Below are positions 32,509 through 45,165 of a DNA stretch of 64,000 bases, piece after piece. This DNA is from Petunia secreta (Eukaryota; Streptophyta; Magnoliopsida; Solanales; Solanaceae): positions 9,836,001 to 9,900,000 of the forward strand of contig JARKIP010000049.1 in the NCBI GenBank assembly GCA_029990175.1. The letters run 5' to 3'. The notes under the pieces were generated by a model. That model had not been told where the DNA came from and made no database searches. It worked only from the letters and a program-made list of their open reading frames with translations. How positions within the stretch are numbered: position 1 is the stretch's first letter; each line of letters begins with the position of its first letter. The position numbers were made by a program, and so were the translations under genes.

Positions 32509-35500
32509 TATCATACCCCACTTTTAATAAAGTGGTTTACAACTTCGGTAACTCGTTTGTGTTGAGTTTTGGAGTCGCAACCTAATAAATAATTCTAAGC
32601 GTATTAGGTCACCTATTAATTTCTAATTCCATTTGAAGAATTAACACCGGGTTGGTCTTGCTAACTAGAGATTCGGGTAAGTATTCAAAATAACTTAGAA
32701 GGAACGGATTAGGCACATTCTAAGTTCCACTAAGTGTGGTTCCCGGCCAATTACTATATTGGATTTAACATATTGCTTATAAAAGGATAAAATCTAAATA
32801 AAATAGACAAAAGAGATATGGGGTGCAAAGTAAGTAAAATAGGCAATTTAATGTATTGCATAAACAAATTGAAACAGTAATCATGTTGTACAAATAGCCA
32901 CAAAATAATAAATAGCTAACTAATTAAACGTTTGAATAACCCTAGGTTTTATTATCCTATTCGGATCAGAACCCGGCTTTTGGAGGGGACGATAGTTTCA
33001 GAATCCACTATCAAATGTAGCTCGGGTAATTTCCATTATTTTCGAGGGGCTTAGTTCCCTTTAACCCCCATACCCTCTTTAAGTATTTAACTAAAGCGCT
33101 GGCTAATATTTTAAACGTCCTAAAGGTTTACTAGCGTCTCACTTAATGTCTCGGAGGCCATTGAGACTACTAATATAAATGTAAAATGTCTAGACTCCCT
33201 AATTGTGCTAATGCCCCAACCTAGACTCTCCTAGTCGTCACATAAAGAGTACGGTCATGCAAATCACACAAGTCAAATAATATCATGTAAGAAAAATAAT
33301 TTCAAAAGCTTTAAAAGTAGGCCTCCAAATTAAAACAACTAAGTTGTAATAAAGATGCAAAGCCTTCATGCTACTGTTAAAGTTTCAGAATACTCAATTT
33401 TGCAGAAATAAGCCAGCTCCCTGCCCTAATTTAACCTTAAAAAAAAAAACCTGTCATGCATTAACTAAGTAAAACTCAGATTTCTAGATTCACGCAAAAC
33501 ATTTCAGTTTTCAAGTAGCACTTCACATTCTCAACATATCTTATGATTTCGCTCATTTCAATGCACAGCAAATAAATAGAGGGTAGAAGGTGGCCCCTGC
33601 TTAACCAAATATTCACATTATATAGCAGTAACTTATACATAGTTGTACTTGTACCTGCAACGTTAGCACAAAATACTAAGAAAAGTTCAATACAAGTTAT
33701 CTTCCAATTAATGGATAACTTTTGTCAATACGAGCTTCTGGACAAGTCTTTAATGTGGCTCCCAATAAAATAATTAAAAATGGAGTTGTGTGTTAAAGGA
33801 TAAAAGAAGTGTAGAGAAATATGTGGTTAAGTTGTGAGAAGTGAGAATGTTGGAATGTGTATAGAAGATGTAATTGCAAGTGATGATGAATCAATATGTT
33901 AGAAGATGTGTGTAGGAGAAGATGAGAGTAAGTGATGAATGAATGTGAGAAGTAGGTGTATTTATAGTATTTTTGAAAAAGAGTGGTTAAGGAAAATGAG
34001 AGGTGATTGGGGAATTTAGGCTTAATGGGAGGGATTTGATTGGATAAGATTAAGGGGAATGATTTGAGGGGGATTTGACTGATTTTCCTCAATAATGTAT
34101 GTAGACTTGAAAGTGGGGAAAAGGGTGACCTAAAATTAGGAAGAAGAGGAATTAGGGAGATTGTGAATGGGAGTGAATCAAGGGAGAGATTTAGGGAGAT
34201 TGGAGAAAAATTGGGGATTAGATTTGGGAAATGAACTTGGTACTAAAAGTGGGGTAGTGACATTGGGGAATTTTTAAGAATAAGATCAGGATATATTTAG
34301 GAGAAGATTTGGGGGGATGAACTTGGACGGGATGACGTACCTAGACTATTATTTGGTCTAGATTCAAGGTAGAATTAGGAAGAAGGTTTGAGATTTAAAA
34401 ATTCAAATAATAAGGATGTATTTGGTTAGGAAATTTGGCTAGGTTCAGAGTAAAATGTAAATAACTAAAAATAAATAAAGAATTTTGGGTAGTAATTTTG
34501 AAATATGGAAGAATTAATAATAAAAAGGAATTTGGATACTTCAATTGGCCAATATTTAACTTAAAGGTGTAAAAATAAAATATAGATATACATATATTAT
34601 AAAATGCACAAATAAATATTAAATAAATTCAAATTAAATTATTTAAATATATATAATCACAAATAATTACTAATTTGCACAAATAATCACAAATGAAAAT
34701 AAACTTGACATGTAGCCTAAATGACGTAATTATATAATATAGCCACTAATATTATGAATGTACTAATTTCACAAATAGTCACAGTTTTGACAAATAGCCT
34801 AAATGATGCAAAAGTGGGTAATTTTGATCAGTAGCCATTTTTGGACGCGCTCATTGGGGACTATCCACTGTTTCGAAATTCACTGAAGAATAGCCAAAAA
34901 TTCGCGCGCACACTGAAGCTCCATTAGCGTTGGAAAAACACCCCCAGACTAGTCCCATAACAAAATACTGGGGCTTTAAATAAAACTTATTCAAAGCCCA
35001 AGTATTTTGTTATGGGACTGAAGAAGTCCCATAACAAAATAATTGGACCTTGAACTAATATGTTCAATGGTCCCATTATTTTGTTATGAGACTTTATCCC
35101 ATAACAAAATAATGAGATTTATTCCTATAACAAAGGTCTCATCAAAGGAAAAAATCTCATTATTTTTTTATGGGACTTTATATATAAAGCTTCAGTCCCC
35201 ATAACAAAATGCTGGGGCTTTGAACAAGTTTTGTTCACAGCCCCAACATTTTGTTATGGGACTGAAGCTTTATATAAAGTCCCATAACAAAATGCTAGGG
35301 CCTTGAACAAAACTTGTTCAAAGCCCCAGTATTTATACTGTGATTAGTTTACTTCAGCTTCCCAGTATAAGTACTGGGGCTTTGAACAAAACTTGTTCAA
35401 AGCCCCAGTATTTATATTGTGATTTGTCCGGAGGTGGCTAGTCTTCAAATAATTTTGCATCGCTGGCTAGTATTCATTTAACGCGGTCAAAACAGGCTGC

Positions 35501-35687
35501 GCGACTAAATTTTTACTGCAAAAGTTGCATAATATAGCCACACTTAAGTATATAATATATAAATAGAGGATAACGCACGTAAATGCATGATTTCTAATGC
35601 ACATTTTGCACAAATAGTCACATCGCACCCTTAAGTTGAATTATGGCCAATTTTAGAAAAAGGAAGGATAAAATTGGGTGTCAACAG
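32509..35687 (-). repeat. 3' LTR of the Ogre-like element
   Basis: It matches 42683-45160 closely apart from the insertion at 34816-35516. A minus-strand TATAAATA is at 33959-33966. It is AT-rich with no gene. Confidence 0.92.
34816..35516. mobile_element. Foldback (MITE-like) insertion in the LTR
   Basis: 701 bp present in the left LTR and absent from the right one, flanked by a 9-bp duplication TGCAAAAGT (34807-34815 and 35517-35525). The ends are weakly inverted-repeat (left GGTAATTTT...TTTTTGGACGCG; the right end inverted gives GTAAAAATTT...TTTTGACCGCG). The interior is a chain of about five inverted repeats built from AGTCCCATAACAAAAT, CTGGGGCTTTGAACAA and their complements. There is no ORF. 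A 9-bp TSD suits a Mutator-type non-autonomous element; this class is inferred. Confidence 0.8.
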
Positions 35688-36599
35688 CTGCCCCTCTTTG
35701 TCTGGGGATGATGAAAGAGTCTTCGGGCAAAGATAGTTGACGGAACAGCCAATTTTGTCACGACCGGTAGGCAGAAGATTGAAAGGGGAAGAATGGGAGT
35801 TTTGGGGTGTTTTTGGCCGAACCCCGGTCTCTGAGTTGCCTACATATCTCGGGTTTCACGAGAATCAGGCCGTGTGTAGTTCTAGAATGGCATGTTGCCT
35901 GTGTGAGATATTTATGACGCACGATTTGGATGTAAAGACTAAACTTATCCAAGTATGTAAAGTTTAGATTCGCGTATGCTTTGCCTTTTCGGCGGAATGA
36001 ATGATGACTAAAGTAAGGGTACTATCGAAGATAAGATAACATCAGTAGGTCGATCGTGGGAAAAAAGGCTTATAATCGTCCTAGTTATGAAAATGTGGCG
36101 CGCTACACACCCATAAAGAGGAGTTTATATATACCTAGTTTCCACTTCATCTCGATAAATGAGTCATCTTGCCTTCAATATTGCCTTGAATGAGCTGAGA
36201 GATATTGAGAAGTAAAGCACGATGAATATGCACGATTCAAATAGGCAGGCACGAATAGGAAGGAATACGAAGCTGATACCCAATCGGCAAGGGAGATTAG
36301 GTAGATCACAGGTACGAGTATGGACTTGTAGCTTGGAATTCGGCAAAATAGGTGGCTTGCGGGTGTAGCAAAAGGCATTGTCTGTAGGGTTGGGCTTTTC
36401 TTTCTATGTGTTTGAGGTTTTGCAGTTTAATAATTGGTAGTAATGTTGGGAACAAGCGTGAGAGTATGGCACAGGGGTCTGTCGAGAGATCGGGGAGTAC
36501 CCTGCAGCAAAATCATGATAAATGCAGTGGATATAAAGATAAAGTAAGGTAAACTTTCCTGTTGAGCCGAGTGGTTGTTTTGTCTTGCACTTGTTTAAT
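35688..36599 (-). other. Ogre-like 3' region next to polypurine tract
   Basis: No gene. The first 80 bases (GCTGCCCCTCTTTG..., then GATGAAAGAGT and GTTGACGGAA) are homologous to the same place in the second Ogre-like element (58396-58480). One TACGTAGGC-type module is at 35837-35882. Confidence 0.6.
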
Positions 36600-38070
36600 T
36601 GATGTCTCATCCAAATGTCTTTCCAATGCTATGCCCACCGATGCAGACCTTGCTCTGCTGCAAATTGTTGAAGTATGCCCACAAACGCTGACCCTACGCT
36701 TGTTTGATTGATATCTCATCCACAAACATGGACTCCAAACTTTCTATCCACTGACACAGATCATATGTCTCTTCGATACTTAAGGTGCTTTCAATGTTGA
36801 ACTGTATCCACAGGCACGGATCCTATGTTGAACTGCCTACAAACGCGGACCCCATCATCCACAATCGCAGATTCTTACTCTGCTTCAGATCGCTGAACTA
36901 TGCCCACAAACGCGGACCCTATACCTTCAATTGCTGAATTATCCACAAACGCGGACCTTATATATATCCACCGACGCAGATTCTATGGATGTCATGTCCA
37001 CTGATGCAGACCCTATGTATCCACCGATATGGATTCTATACTTCTCAAATTGATGTCATGTCCACCGCTGCGGACCCTGTATATCCACCGACATGGATTC
37101 TATACTTCTCAAATTTTTATCGTGTCCATCGCTGCGGACCCTATATATCCACCGACATGGATCCTATGCTTGTCATGTCCACCAATGCAGACCCTATATA
37201 TCCACCACCATGGATTCTATACTTCTCAAATTGATGTTATGTCCACCGCTGCGGACCCTATATATCCACCGACATGGATCCTATGCTTCTCAAATTGATG
37301 TCATGTCCACTGCTGCGGACCCTATATATCCACCGACATGGATCCTATGCTTGTCATGTCCACCGATGCAGACCCTATACATCCACCGACATGGATCCTA
37401 TACTTCTCAAAATTGATGTTGTGTCCACCGCTGCGGACCCTATATATCCACCGACATGGATCCTATGCTTATCATGTCCACCGATGCAGACCCTATACAT
37501 CCACCGACATGGATCCTATACTTCTCAAATTGATGTCATGTCCATCGATGCAGACCTTATATATCCACCGACATGGATTCTACACTTCTCAAAGTGATGT
37601 CATGTCCACCGCTGCGGACCCTATATATCCACCGACATGGATCCTATGCTTCTCAAATTGATGTCATGTCCACCGCTGCGGACCCTATATATCCACCGAC
37701 ATGGATCCTATGCTTGTCATGTTGATGTCATGTCCACCGCTGCGGACCCTATATATCCACCGACATGGATTTTATGCTTATCATGTCCACCGATGCAGAC
37801 CCTGTACATCCACCGACATGGATCCTATTCTTGTCATGTCCACCAATGCAGACCCTATATATCCAGCGACATAGATTCTACACTTCTCAAATTGATGTCA
37901 TGTCCACCGCTGCGGACCCTATATATCCACCGACATGGATCCTATGCTTGTCATGTTCACCGATGCAGACCCTATACATCCACCGACATAGATTCTATTC
38001 TTTTCAAATTGATGTCATGTCCACCGCTGCGGACCCTGTATATCTACCGACATGGATTCTATGCTTGTCA
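36600..38070. repeat. Tandem array, 53- and 64-bp units
   Basis: Units contain TCCACCGCTGCGGACCC and TCCACCGACATGGATCC half-motifs. Unit spacing measured between successive TCCACC-(G/A)(C/A)TG starts is 64, 53 and 64 bp; the longer form carries an extra TCTCAAATTGA. The left part (36600-36960) is degenerate and the rest is well conserved. All frames stay open for long stretches only because the units lack stops. This is the hypervariable 3' UTR position known to carry tandem repeats in Ogre elements. Confidence 0.92.
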
Positions 38071-39298
38071 AGATGATGTTGCTTTGCAAGAGTTGTCAGG
38101 CATACTCGGTACCTGTGTAATCCTGTAATCAAAGAAAATTTGTGAGTATTTTGAGGGGAGGTTGACTTGTGCATTTGTTGTGTTGTACTCTGTTGTTGCA
38201 TCTTGCATGACCTCCTTGTAATATTTCTCTTTTCGAGCATCAAACCTTAGTCGAGCGGTGGGCAAAAAAGGAGAACAAAAGGGGATATGCATGTGTTTTG
38301 AGAAAGATATTTTTTAAAGAGTAATGCAAATTTGTTCCATTGAATCATAGACTGCGACGTGTTGTTTGGAAATAATCTCCTCTATGTCCATTTGCTATTC
38401 AAAGATCTTTCATCTTGAAATTTTGAGGGAAGCTCAAAATTTCTGCCCCAGTGTGCTGCTTGTATTCTCTATAATTTTTGAGGTCCCTAAAAAATTCTGC
38501 CCCAGTGTGTTATAATGTACTCTTTGAAATTTTTTGAGGAAAACTCAAAAAATTCTGCCCCAGTATCCAATAAAATTCTCTTATGATGTGACAGTGTCTT
38601 GGGTAGGCTGCCTACGTATCCCCTGTTAGGAATCAGGTCGCTACGTAGTTCAAATCCAATAAAGATGAATGTTGCTCGATTTGTAGTATCTCTTGATTGT
38701 ATCTCAAAGGATATTGTTCATTTTTCTCGATTTAGAGAATTCTACTTCAAGGCCAACTATAATTTGCTAAACTCCTTGTTAAATTCCTTTGCCTTTATAT
38801 TTCTTGTTTTGTCCGTCACTTGCTCCAGTATGTTTTTGGCCCATTTGGGATTGTCCAATTCTGCTCCTTATATGTATTTCTACTGTGTCGCTTTAAGTCT
38901 TTTCTCAACATCTTCTGGATGCTCTTGCTTCAATTGTCTGCTATAAGATTTTCATGAAGTTCCTCAAATGTCTTTTGTCAAATCACCATAGCCTGGTTTG
39001 TACTCGTCGTTTTGGACTGCTTCCTCACATCACAATCGCAGATTCAAATAGAATTAAAATAATTTTGCTGAAAGTGAATGATGCATGCTTAAAATAGAAA
39101 TGGAAATGATTTTATTATTGGACTTGAGAAAAAGTCTTCGAAAGGAAACAACGATGCAACAAAGTTGAACAACAAAGAAAACAAAGCTAACGACTCGGAG
39201 TCGTGTTTTATTTATGAAAATAACTAATGCCCCAGCTCCACTAAGGTTCTCGGCATGCTCGGAATGTGCTGTAGATTCAGTTGTTCAGCTTCAGCTTT
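38071..39298 (-). other. Ogre-like region between gag and tandem array
   Basis: No pol domain found in any frame. Three copies of an A/T-rich hairpin followed by TTCTGCCCCAGT lie at 38415-38570, and a TACGTAGGC-type module is at 38607-38652. Confidence 0.6.
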
Positions 39299-41474
39299 CT
39301 AGATGTTCAGGGCTTCAGTATGCTTTTCAAGAGCTGCATCATATTCTTCCATGAATAGCTCTTTTAGACCGGTCAGCTCATCTTCTATACCGTGAACACC
39401 TTCGGCAAGTCCTTCTTCCTTGAGAGTTTTCATGCAGCTTGAAAAGATGGATGCTTGTTTCAGAGTTGGAACAAACTGCTCTAGTGAATGATAACCTCTT
39501 GTATCTTTTGTAATACTTTTTCCTTTGCAAACCAAGACGTACCCCATGCCAAACTTGTGTTTATCAAACACTGTTTTTGCTTTTATAATCGTGCCTTCCA
39601 AATTGCACTCTTCGCCGAAGTCTACCATATTCACCTTCTCATCTCCATGATTAGGTAGTGGATTATTGTGCACATTTGGTGTCTTCAAGTGAATGACCTT
39701 TTCATCTGTTAGGTCTTGAATCTTATCTGTCAATGAAAAACATCTCTCCGTCTCATGCCCCGGTCCACCTGAGTGGTATGCGCACCTTTTGCTGTAATCA
39801 AAGTATGGTGAAGGATTGTCTGGCACCTTTTGAGGGATTGGGACAATAAGCCCAGCAGCTCTCAATCTCTCGAACAACTGGGTGCGAGATTCAGCTAATG
39901 CAGTGTAGTTTCTTTTGGGTCTTTGGTTTGCATCAAGGCGATGCCTAGGAGGGTATGGTGATGCATCGGTAGTTGGTTTGAGTATTTTGCTGGTATGATG
40001 GACGGCTTGGTGCTGGGGTGTAGAATATAGGCCGAGTGGGTTGAGTGTTGTAAACGGGATATTTAGGTGGTATGTGATGGTATGGTGGTGGTGTTTGGTA
40101 GTAGTGGGTTAAAGCAGAGTCTTGAATGGTTGCAGCAAAAGTGACTTCGTCTTTCTTCTTTTTGGAGAGACTCACATTTCCTGACTGGATAGCTTTATTA
40201 GTAGCTTGTAGTGCAGCTAGGCTAATAATCTTTCCACTTTTCAGTCCTTGTTCTACGTCATCTCCCATCAACACTACATCAGCAAACTTCTGATTTTTCA
40301 TATGCAGCAGCGCATCGTAATAAACGTCCTCTTGAATGCGGATGAATATGTTCACTATTTCCCTTTCATCCATAACGGGTTGCACCTTGGCAGCTTCTGC
40401 TCTCCACCTCGTAGCATATTCTCTAAACGTCTCTGTGGGTTTCTTTTTCAACTTTTCCAGGTAGAAACGATCTGATACCATTTCAGTGTTGTACCCAAAA
40501 CGTTCTACAAATTCTGCTGCCATGTCTTCCCAACCGAGCCATGTGCCAGGCTTCTGCTTAGAGAACCAACTCAAAGCCTCTCAGGTCAAGCTCCGACCGA
40601 ATAGCTTTACTTGTACTTTCTCGTCTTCCCCTGCTCCAATCAATTTGTCACAATATGCTCTCAGATGTGCCATAGGGTCTCCAGTGCCATTGAACAGGTC
40701 GAATTTTGGTATCTTGTATCCGTCTGGCAGTTTTAAAGTAGGATAGATGCACAAGTCTTCATAAGCTAAACTTTTAGTAGTCTTGCTTAACTCAAACTTC
40801 TTAAAGGCTGCCTCCAGCTTACGAACTTTCTCTTTTGTCCCATCATCATTGGCTTCATCCTCCGCCCATTCATAATTTTCATGGTTTTTGACTGGCAAAG
40901 TGAGTTGTTTGGTTTCAGCAGTGAACATGGGATTGTAAGCCTGCGGATATGTGGCGTTGGTGTGAGGTAAGTTCGTGTTTGGGTAAGTAGGATATGCAGG
41001 GAGTGGTGCTTGATAAGTGGTGGGTAGGGTTGCTTGGTAATTAGCAGGTGCCGCTGTTTGGTAAGGAGCTGGTTGTGTTGTTTGGTAAACAACAGGGGGA
41101 TCAGTTGGGTGTGTAGGGTCCTTTCCATTAGGGCGGGCTGACCCACTTGGATCGACTGATTCCCTTGAATGGGCGGAGTTTCCAACGGGTAAACTGGACA
41201 TTGTCAGTTTCTCTTCAAGTTCTTTAATTCTTTGCTCTAAAGTAGCAACATGTTCATCATACCCAACCAAAGCAAGTTTGCGGGGTGTCCCATTATTCCC
41301 AATGTTATCGTCACTAAGAGCAGCATTGTTCAACTCAGTCATGATGTTTCGCTTTCCTCTTCTTCTAGTTTGTGAAGGGGGAGGAGTTGTAACTGGTCCC
41401 TTGGTTCTCCTCCGGTACTGATGCTCGGCCAGAATGCACAAGTCAATCTCAGGAGTGGGAGTAAACTTAAACAC
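39299..41474 (-). pseudogene. gag: Ogre-like gag, three pieces
   Basis: Piece 1 (41474-40581) has a coiled-coil start (EQRIKELEEKL), a Tyr/Pro/Thr-rich tract of YQT and YQA repeats, and the start of the gag domain (PKFDLFNGTGDPMAHLRAYC). A TGA at 40581-40583 interrupts, and the same frame continues (40574-39945) with ETFREYATRWRAEAAKVQP, characteristic of Tat/Ogre gag. A frameshift near 39945-39880 leads to the last piece, with a zinc-knuckle-like CAYHSGGPGHETERC. The ATG at 41342 may be the true start. No protease follows. Gag packages RNA; without pol the element would need an autonomous partner. Confidence 0.88.
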
Positions 41475-42661
41475 GAAAACAATAAGTTAGTGTCAAGGTA
41501 ATAATTACCAAATACAAAATATATCACTCCTTATAATGCAAGGGACCTCTCTTGTATCGGAGGTAGGCCTAACAAGACTAACACATATAAGATGCATGAT
41601 AGGCATCATTTGGACGAAGTTGGCTAATGGACATTAACATGCCAAGGATGTTAAGTCTTCCTAAGTTTGAGTATGATATTCAAAATTGAACGTGTATCGT
41701 GCGTCATCCCATTTGTTCTCATAAGCCAAAGTTAACGGAAAAAATAATTTTATTGTATAAACGTGGAATAATATTTTTAGGTAAATAAGAATAATAATTG
41801 ATCTTGCTACATTAAAAGTAGAAGAAATTAATTTAAAGTCTATGATTTGGTTTTCAAAAATAGAAAAATTAATTTCGTGCAAAACCCAAAAAATAATTTT
41901 ATAAAATAATTGGTTTTGTATGAATGTAGAAAAAAAAAATTCATACGTAAATAAAAATAAGTAATTGATTTCTATAACAATTTCCATTTATAGAAATAAA
42001 TAATTGACTTTACACAAAAGTAGAAAAATCAATTTAAAGTCTGTTTTATTTGATCTTTCAAATTTTCGTGGCTTGTGACATCCTCCAATAAATAATTGGA
42101 TGATCCACACTTTGAGAACAAATGGTCTACATTAGACACGTTCAACCATAAATAAATGCACACATAATATATTTAAACGTCCCTTAGGGTCGGAGACCCG
42201 TTTGGTTCGTTCAAATATGGTGAACTAATAGACTTAGACATGAGTCGAAGTCAAAATCTCCTAATCATGACATGGTGCATTGTTCCTAGGCAGGAGTGTC
42301 CGCTAAGAGTTGGGTAATTCTAGACACGGTTCCCCAAGGCGGACGGCCAAGGAGTAGGACCATTTGAAATCGTTGGCTGTACCACGGACCAACTATATTC
42401 CAAAATATCCTCCTAAAAGGTTTTTTATGGTGAAGCGACTTTGGGATCCACGTAATCGCCGTGTGTGTGTAAAGTGTCGTTTTCCAAGAGTGGGGGAAGT
42501 GTGAGTGAGATGCAACAAAAAATTTGATAATATACTAAACATCATGTTATCAAAAATTGCAAAAATATAAAAGACTACCCACCTGCAAAGAGAAAAAGTT
42601 AGTATTGAATAAAAGCAATAATAAACCTAATATAAAAAATCGTAATGGTTAGAACATTTAA
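41475..42661 (-). other. Ogre-like leader region
   Basis: About 1.2 kb between PBS and gag, AT-rich, no gene seen. Such leaders usually carry packaging signals, but none is identified here. Confidence 0.55.
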
Positions 42662-42679
42662 TCCCCAGCGGAGTCGCCA
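42662..42679 (-). other. Ogre-like primer-binding site
   Basis: The reverse complement reads TGGCGACTCCGCTGGGGA and starts three bases inside the LTR end. It resembles the tRNA-Arg type PBS described for Ogre; the tRNA assignment is from memory. Confidence 0.75.
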
Positions 42680-42682
42680 TTT

Positions 42683-45160
42683 TGTCATACCCCACTTTTA
42701 ATAAAGTGGTTTACAACTTGGGTAACTCATTTGAGTTGAGTTTTGGAGTCGCCACCTAATAAATTATTCTAGGCGTATTAGGTCGCCTATTAATTTCTAA
42801 TTCCATTTGAAGAATTAACTCCGGGTTGGTCTTGCTAACTAGAGATTCGGGTAAGTATTCGAAATAACTTAGAAGGAACGGATTAGGCACATTCTAAGTT
42901 CCACTAAGTGTGGTTCCCGGCCAATTACTATATTGGATTTAACATATTGCTTATAAAAGGATAAAATCTAAATAAAATAGACAAAAGAGATATGGGGTGC
43001 AAAGTAAGTAAAATAGGCAATTTAATGTATTGCATAAACAAATTGAAACAGTAATCATGTTGTACAAATAGCCACAAAATAATAAATAGCTAACTAATTA
43101 AACGTTTGAATAACCCTAGGTTTTATTATCCTATTCGGATCAGAACCCGGCTTATGGAGGGGACGATAGTTTCAGAATCCACTATCAAATGTAGCTCGGG
43201 TAATTTCCATCATTTCCGAGGGGCTTAGTTCCCTTTAACCCCCATACCCTCTTTAAGTATTTAACTAAAGCGCTGGCTAATATTTTAAACGTCCTAAAGG
43301 TTTACTAGCGTCCCACTTAATGTCTCGGAGGCCATTGAGACTACTAATATAAATGTAAAATGTCTAGACTCCCTAATTGTGCTAATGCCCCAATCTAGAC
43401 TCTCCTAGTCGTCACATAAAGAGTACGGTCATGCAAATCACACAAGTCAAATAATATCATGTAAGCAAAATAATTTCAAAAGCTTTAAAAGTAGGCCTCC
43501 AAATTGAAACAACTAAGTTGTAATAAAGATGCAAAGCCTTCATGCTACTGTTAAAGTTTCAGAATACTCAATTTTGCAGAAATAAGCCAGCTCCCTGCCC
43601 TAATTTAACCTTAAAAAAAAAAACCTGTCATGCATTAACTAAGTAAAACTCAGATTTCCAGATTCACGCAAAACATTTCAGTTTTCAAGTAGCACTTCAC
43701 ATTCTCAACATATCTTATGATTTCGCTCATTTCAATGCACAGCAAATAAATAGAGGGTAGAAGGTGGCCCCTGCTTAACCAAATATTCACATTATATAGC
43801 AGTAACTTATACATAGTTGTACTTGTACCTGCAACGTTAGCACAAAATACTAAGAAAAGTTCAATACAAGTTATCTTCCAATTAATGGATAACTTTTGTC
43901 AATACGAGCTTCTGGACAAGTCTTTAATGTGGCTCCCAATAAAATAATTAAAAATGGAGTTGTGTGTTAAAGGATAAAAGAAGTGTAGAGAAATATGTGG
44001 TTAAGTTGTGAGAAGTGAGAATGTTGGAATGTGTATAGAAGATGTAATTGCAAGTGATGATGAATCAATATGTTAGAAGATGTGTGTAGGAGAAGATGAG
44101 AGTAAGTGATGAATGAATGTGAGAAGTAGGTGTATTTATAGTATTTTTGAAAAAGAGTGGTTAAGGAAAATGAGAGGTGATTGGGGAATTTAGGCTTAAT
44201 GGGAGGGATTTGATTGGATAAGATTAAGGGGAATGATTTGAGGGGGATTTGACTGATTTTCCTCAATAATGTATGTAGACTTGAAAGTGGGGAAAAGGGT
44301 GACCTAAAATTAGGAAGAAGAGGAATTAGGGAGATTGTGAATGGGAGTGAATCAAGGGAGAGATTTAGGGAGATTGGAGAAAAATTGGGAATTAGATTTG
44401 GGAAATGAACTTGGTACTAAAAGTGGGGTACGGACATTAGGGAATTTTTAAGAATAAGATCAGGATATATTTAGGAGAAGATTTGGGGGGATGAACTTGG
44501 ACGGGAAGACGTAGCTAGACCATTATTTGGTCTAGATTCAAGGTAGAATTAGGAAGAAGGTTTGAGATTTAAAAATTCAAATAATAAGGATGTATTTGGT
44601 TAGGAAATTTGGCTAGGTTCAGAGTAAAATGTAAATAAATAAAAATAAATAAAGATAAATAAAGAATTTTCGGTAGTAATTTTGAAATATGGAAGAATTA
44701 ATAATAAAAAGGAATTTGGACACTTCAATTGGCCAATATTTAACTTAAAGGTGTAAAAATGAAATATAGATATACATATATTATAAAATGCACAAATAAA
44801 TATTAAATAAACTCAAATTAAATTATTTAAATATATATAATCACAAATAATTACTAATTTGCACAAATAATCATAAATTAAAATAAACTTGACATGTAGC
44901 CTAAATGACGTAATTATATAATATAGCCACTAATATTATGAATGTACTAATTTCACAAATAGTCACAGTTTTGACAAATAGCCTAAATGATGTAAAAGTT
45001 ACATAATATAGCCACACTTAAGTATATAATATATAAATAGAGGATAACGCACGTAAATGCATGATTTCTAATGCAAATTTTGCACAAATAGTCACATTAC
45101 ACCCTTAAGTTGAATTATGGTCAATTTTAGAAAAAGAAGGGACAAAATTGAGTGTCAACA
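42683..45160 (-). repeat. 5' LTR of the Ogre-like element
   Basis: 2478 bp, without the foldback insertion found in its partner. A minus-strand TATAAATA is at 44133-44140. Confidence 0.93.
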
Positions 45161-45165
45161 CTTAC

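Larger units (their letters stand above)
32509..45160 (-). mobile_element. Ogre-like gag-only retrotransposon with very long LTRs
   Basis: LTRs are at 42683-45160 (5' in element sense, 2478 bp) and 32509-35687 (3', 3179 bp because of a 701-bp insertion). They begin TGTTGACACTCAATTTTG on the minus strand. The TSD CTTAC is at 32504-32508 and 45161-45165. The left LTR end has lost the canonical dinucleotide by one substitution. The PBS complement is at 42662-42679 and the polypurine tract at 35688-35700. The 7-kb interior has gag but no protease, RT or integrase. The LTR start, PBS and gag type resemble Ogre/Tat elements, and the organisation fits gag-only non-autonomous elements (TR-GAG). Confidence 0.9.

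Noticed and set aside
33793..34092. Minus-strand 99-codon ORF repeated identically at 43967-44266
   Set aside because: It lies across the LTR TATA box in both LTRs. Identity reflects recent LTR duplication; the composition is low-complexity Leu/Ser/His/Phe.
36600..38070. Array looks superficially like CRISPR
   Set aside because: Units are contiguous with no unique spacers, there are no cas genes, and the context is a plant retrotransposon.
36989..38128. Several overlapping plus-strand ORFs of 80-160 codons
   Set aside because: They are the tandem array read in all three frames. Unit lengths of 53 and 64 bp shift the frame every unit and the units lack stops.
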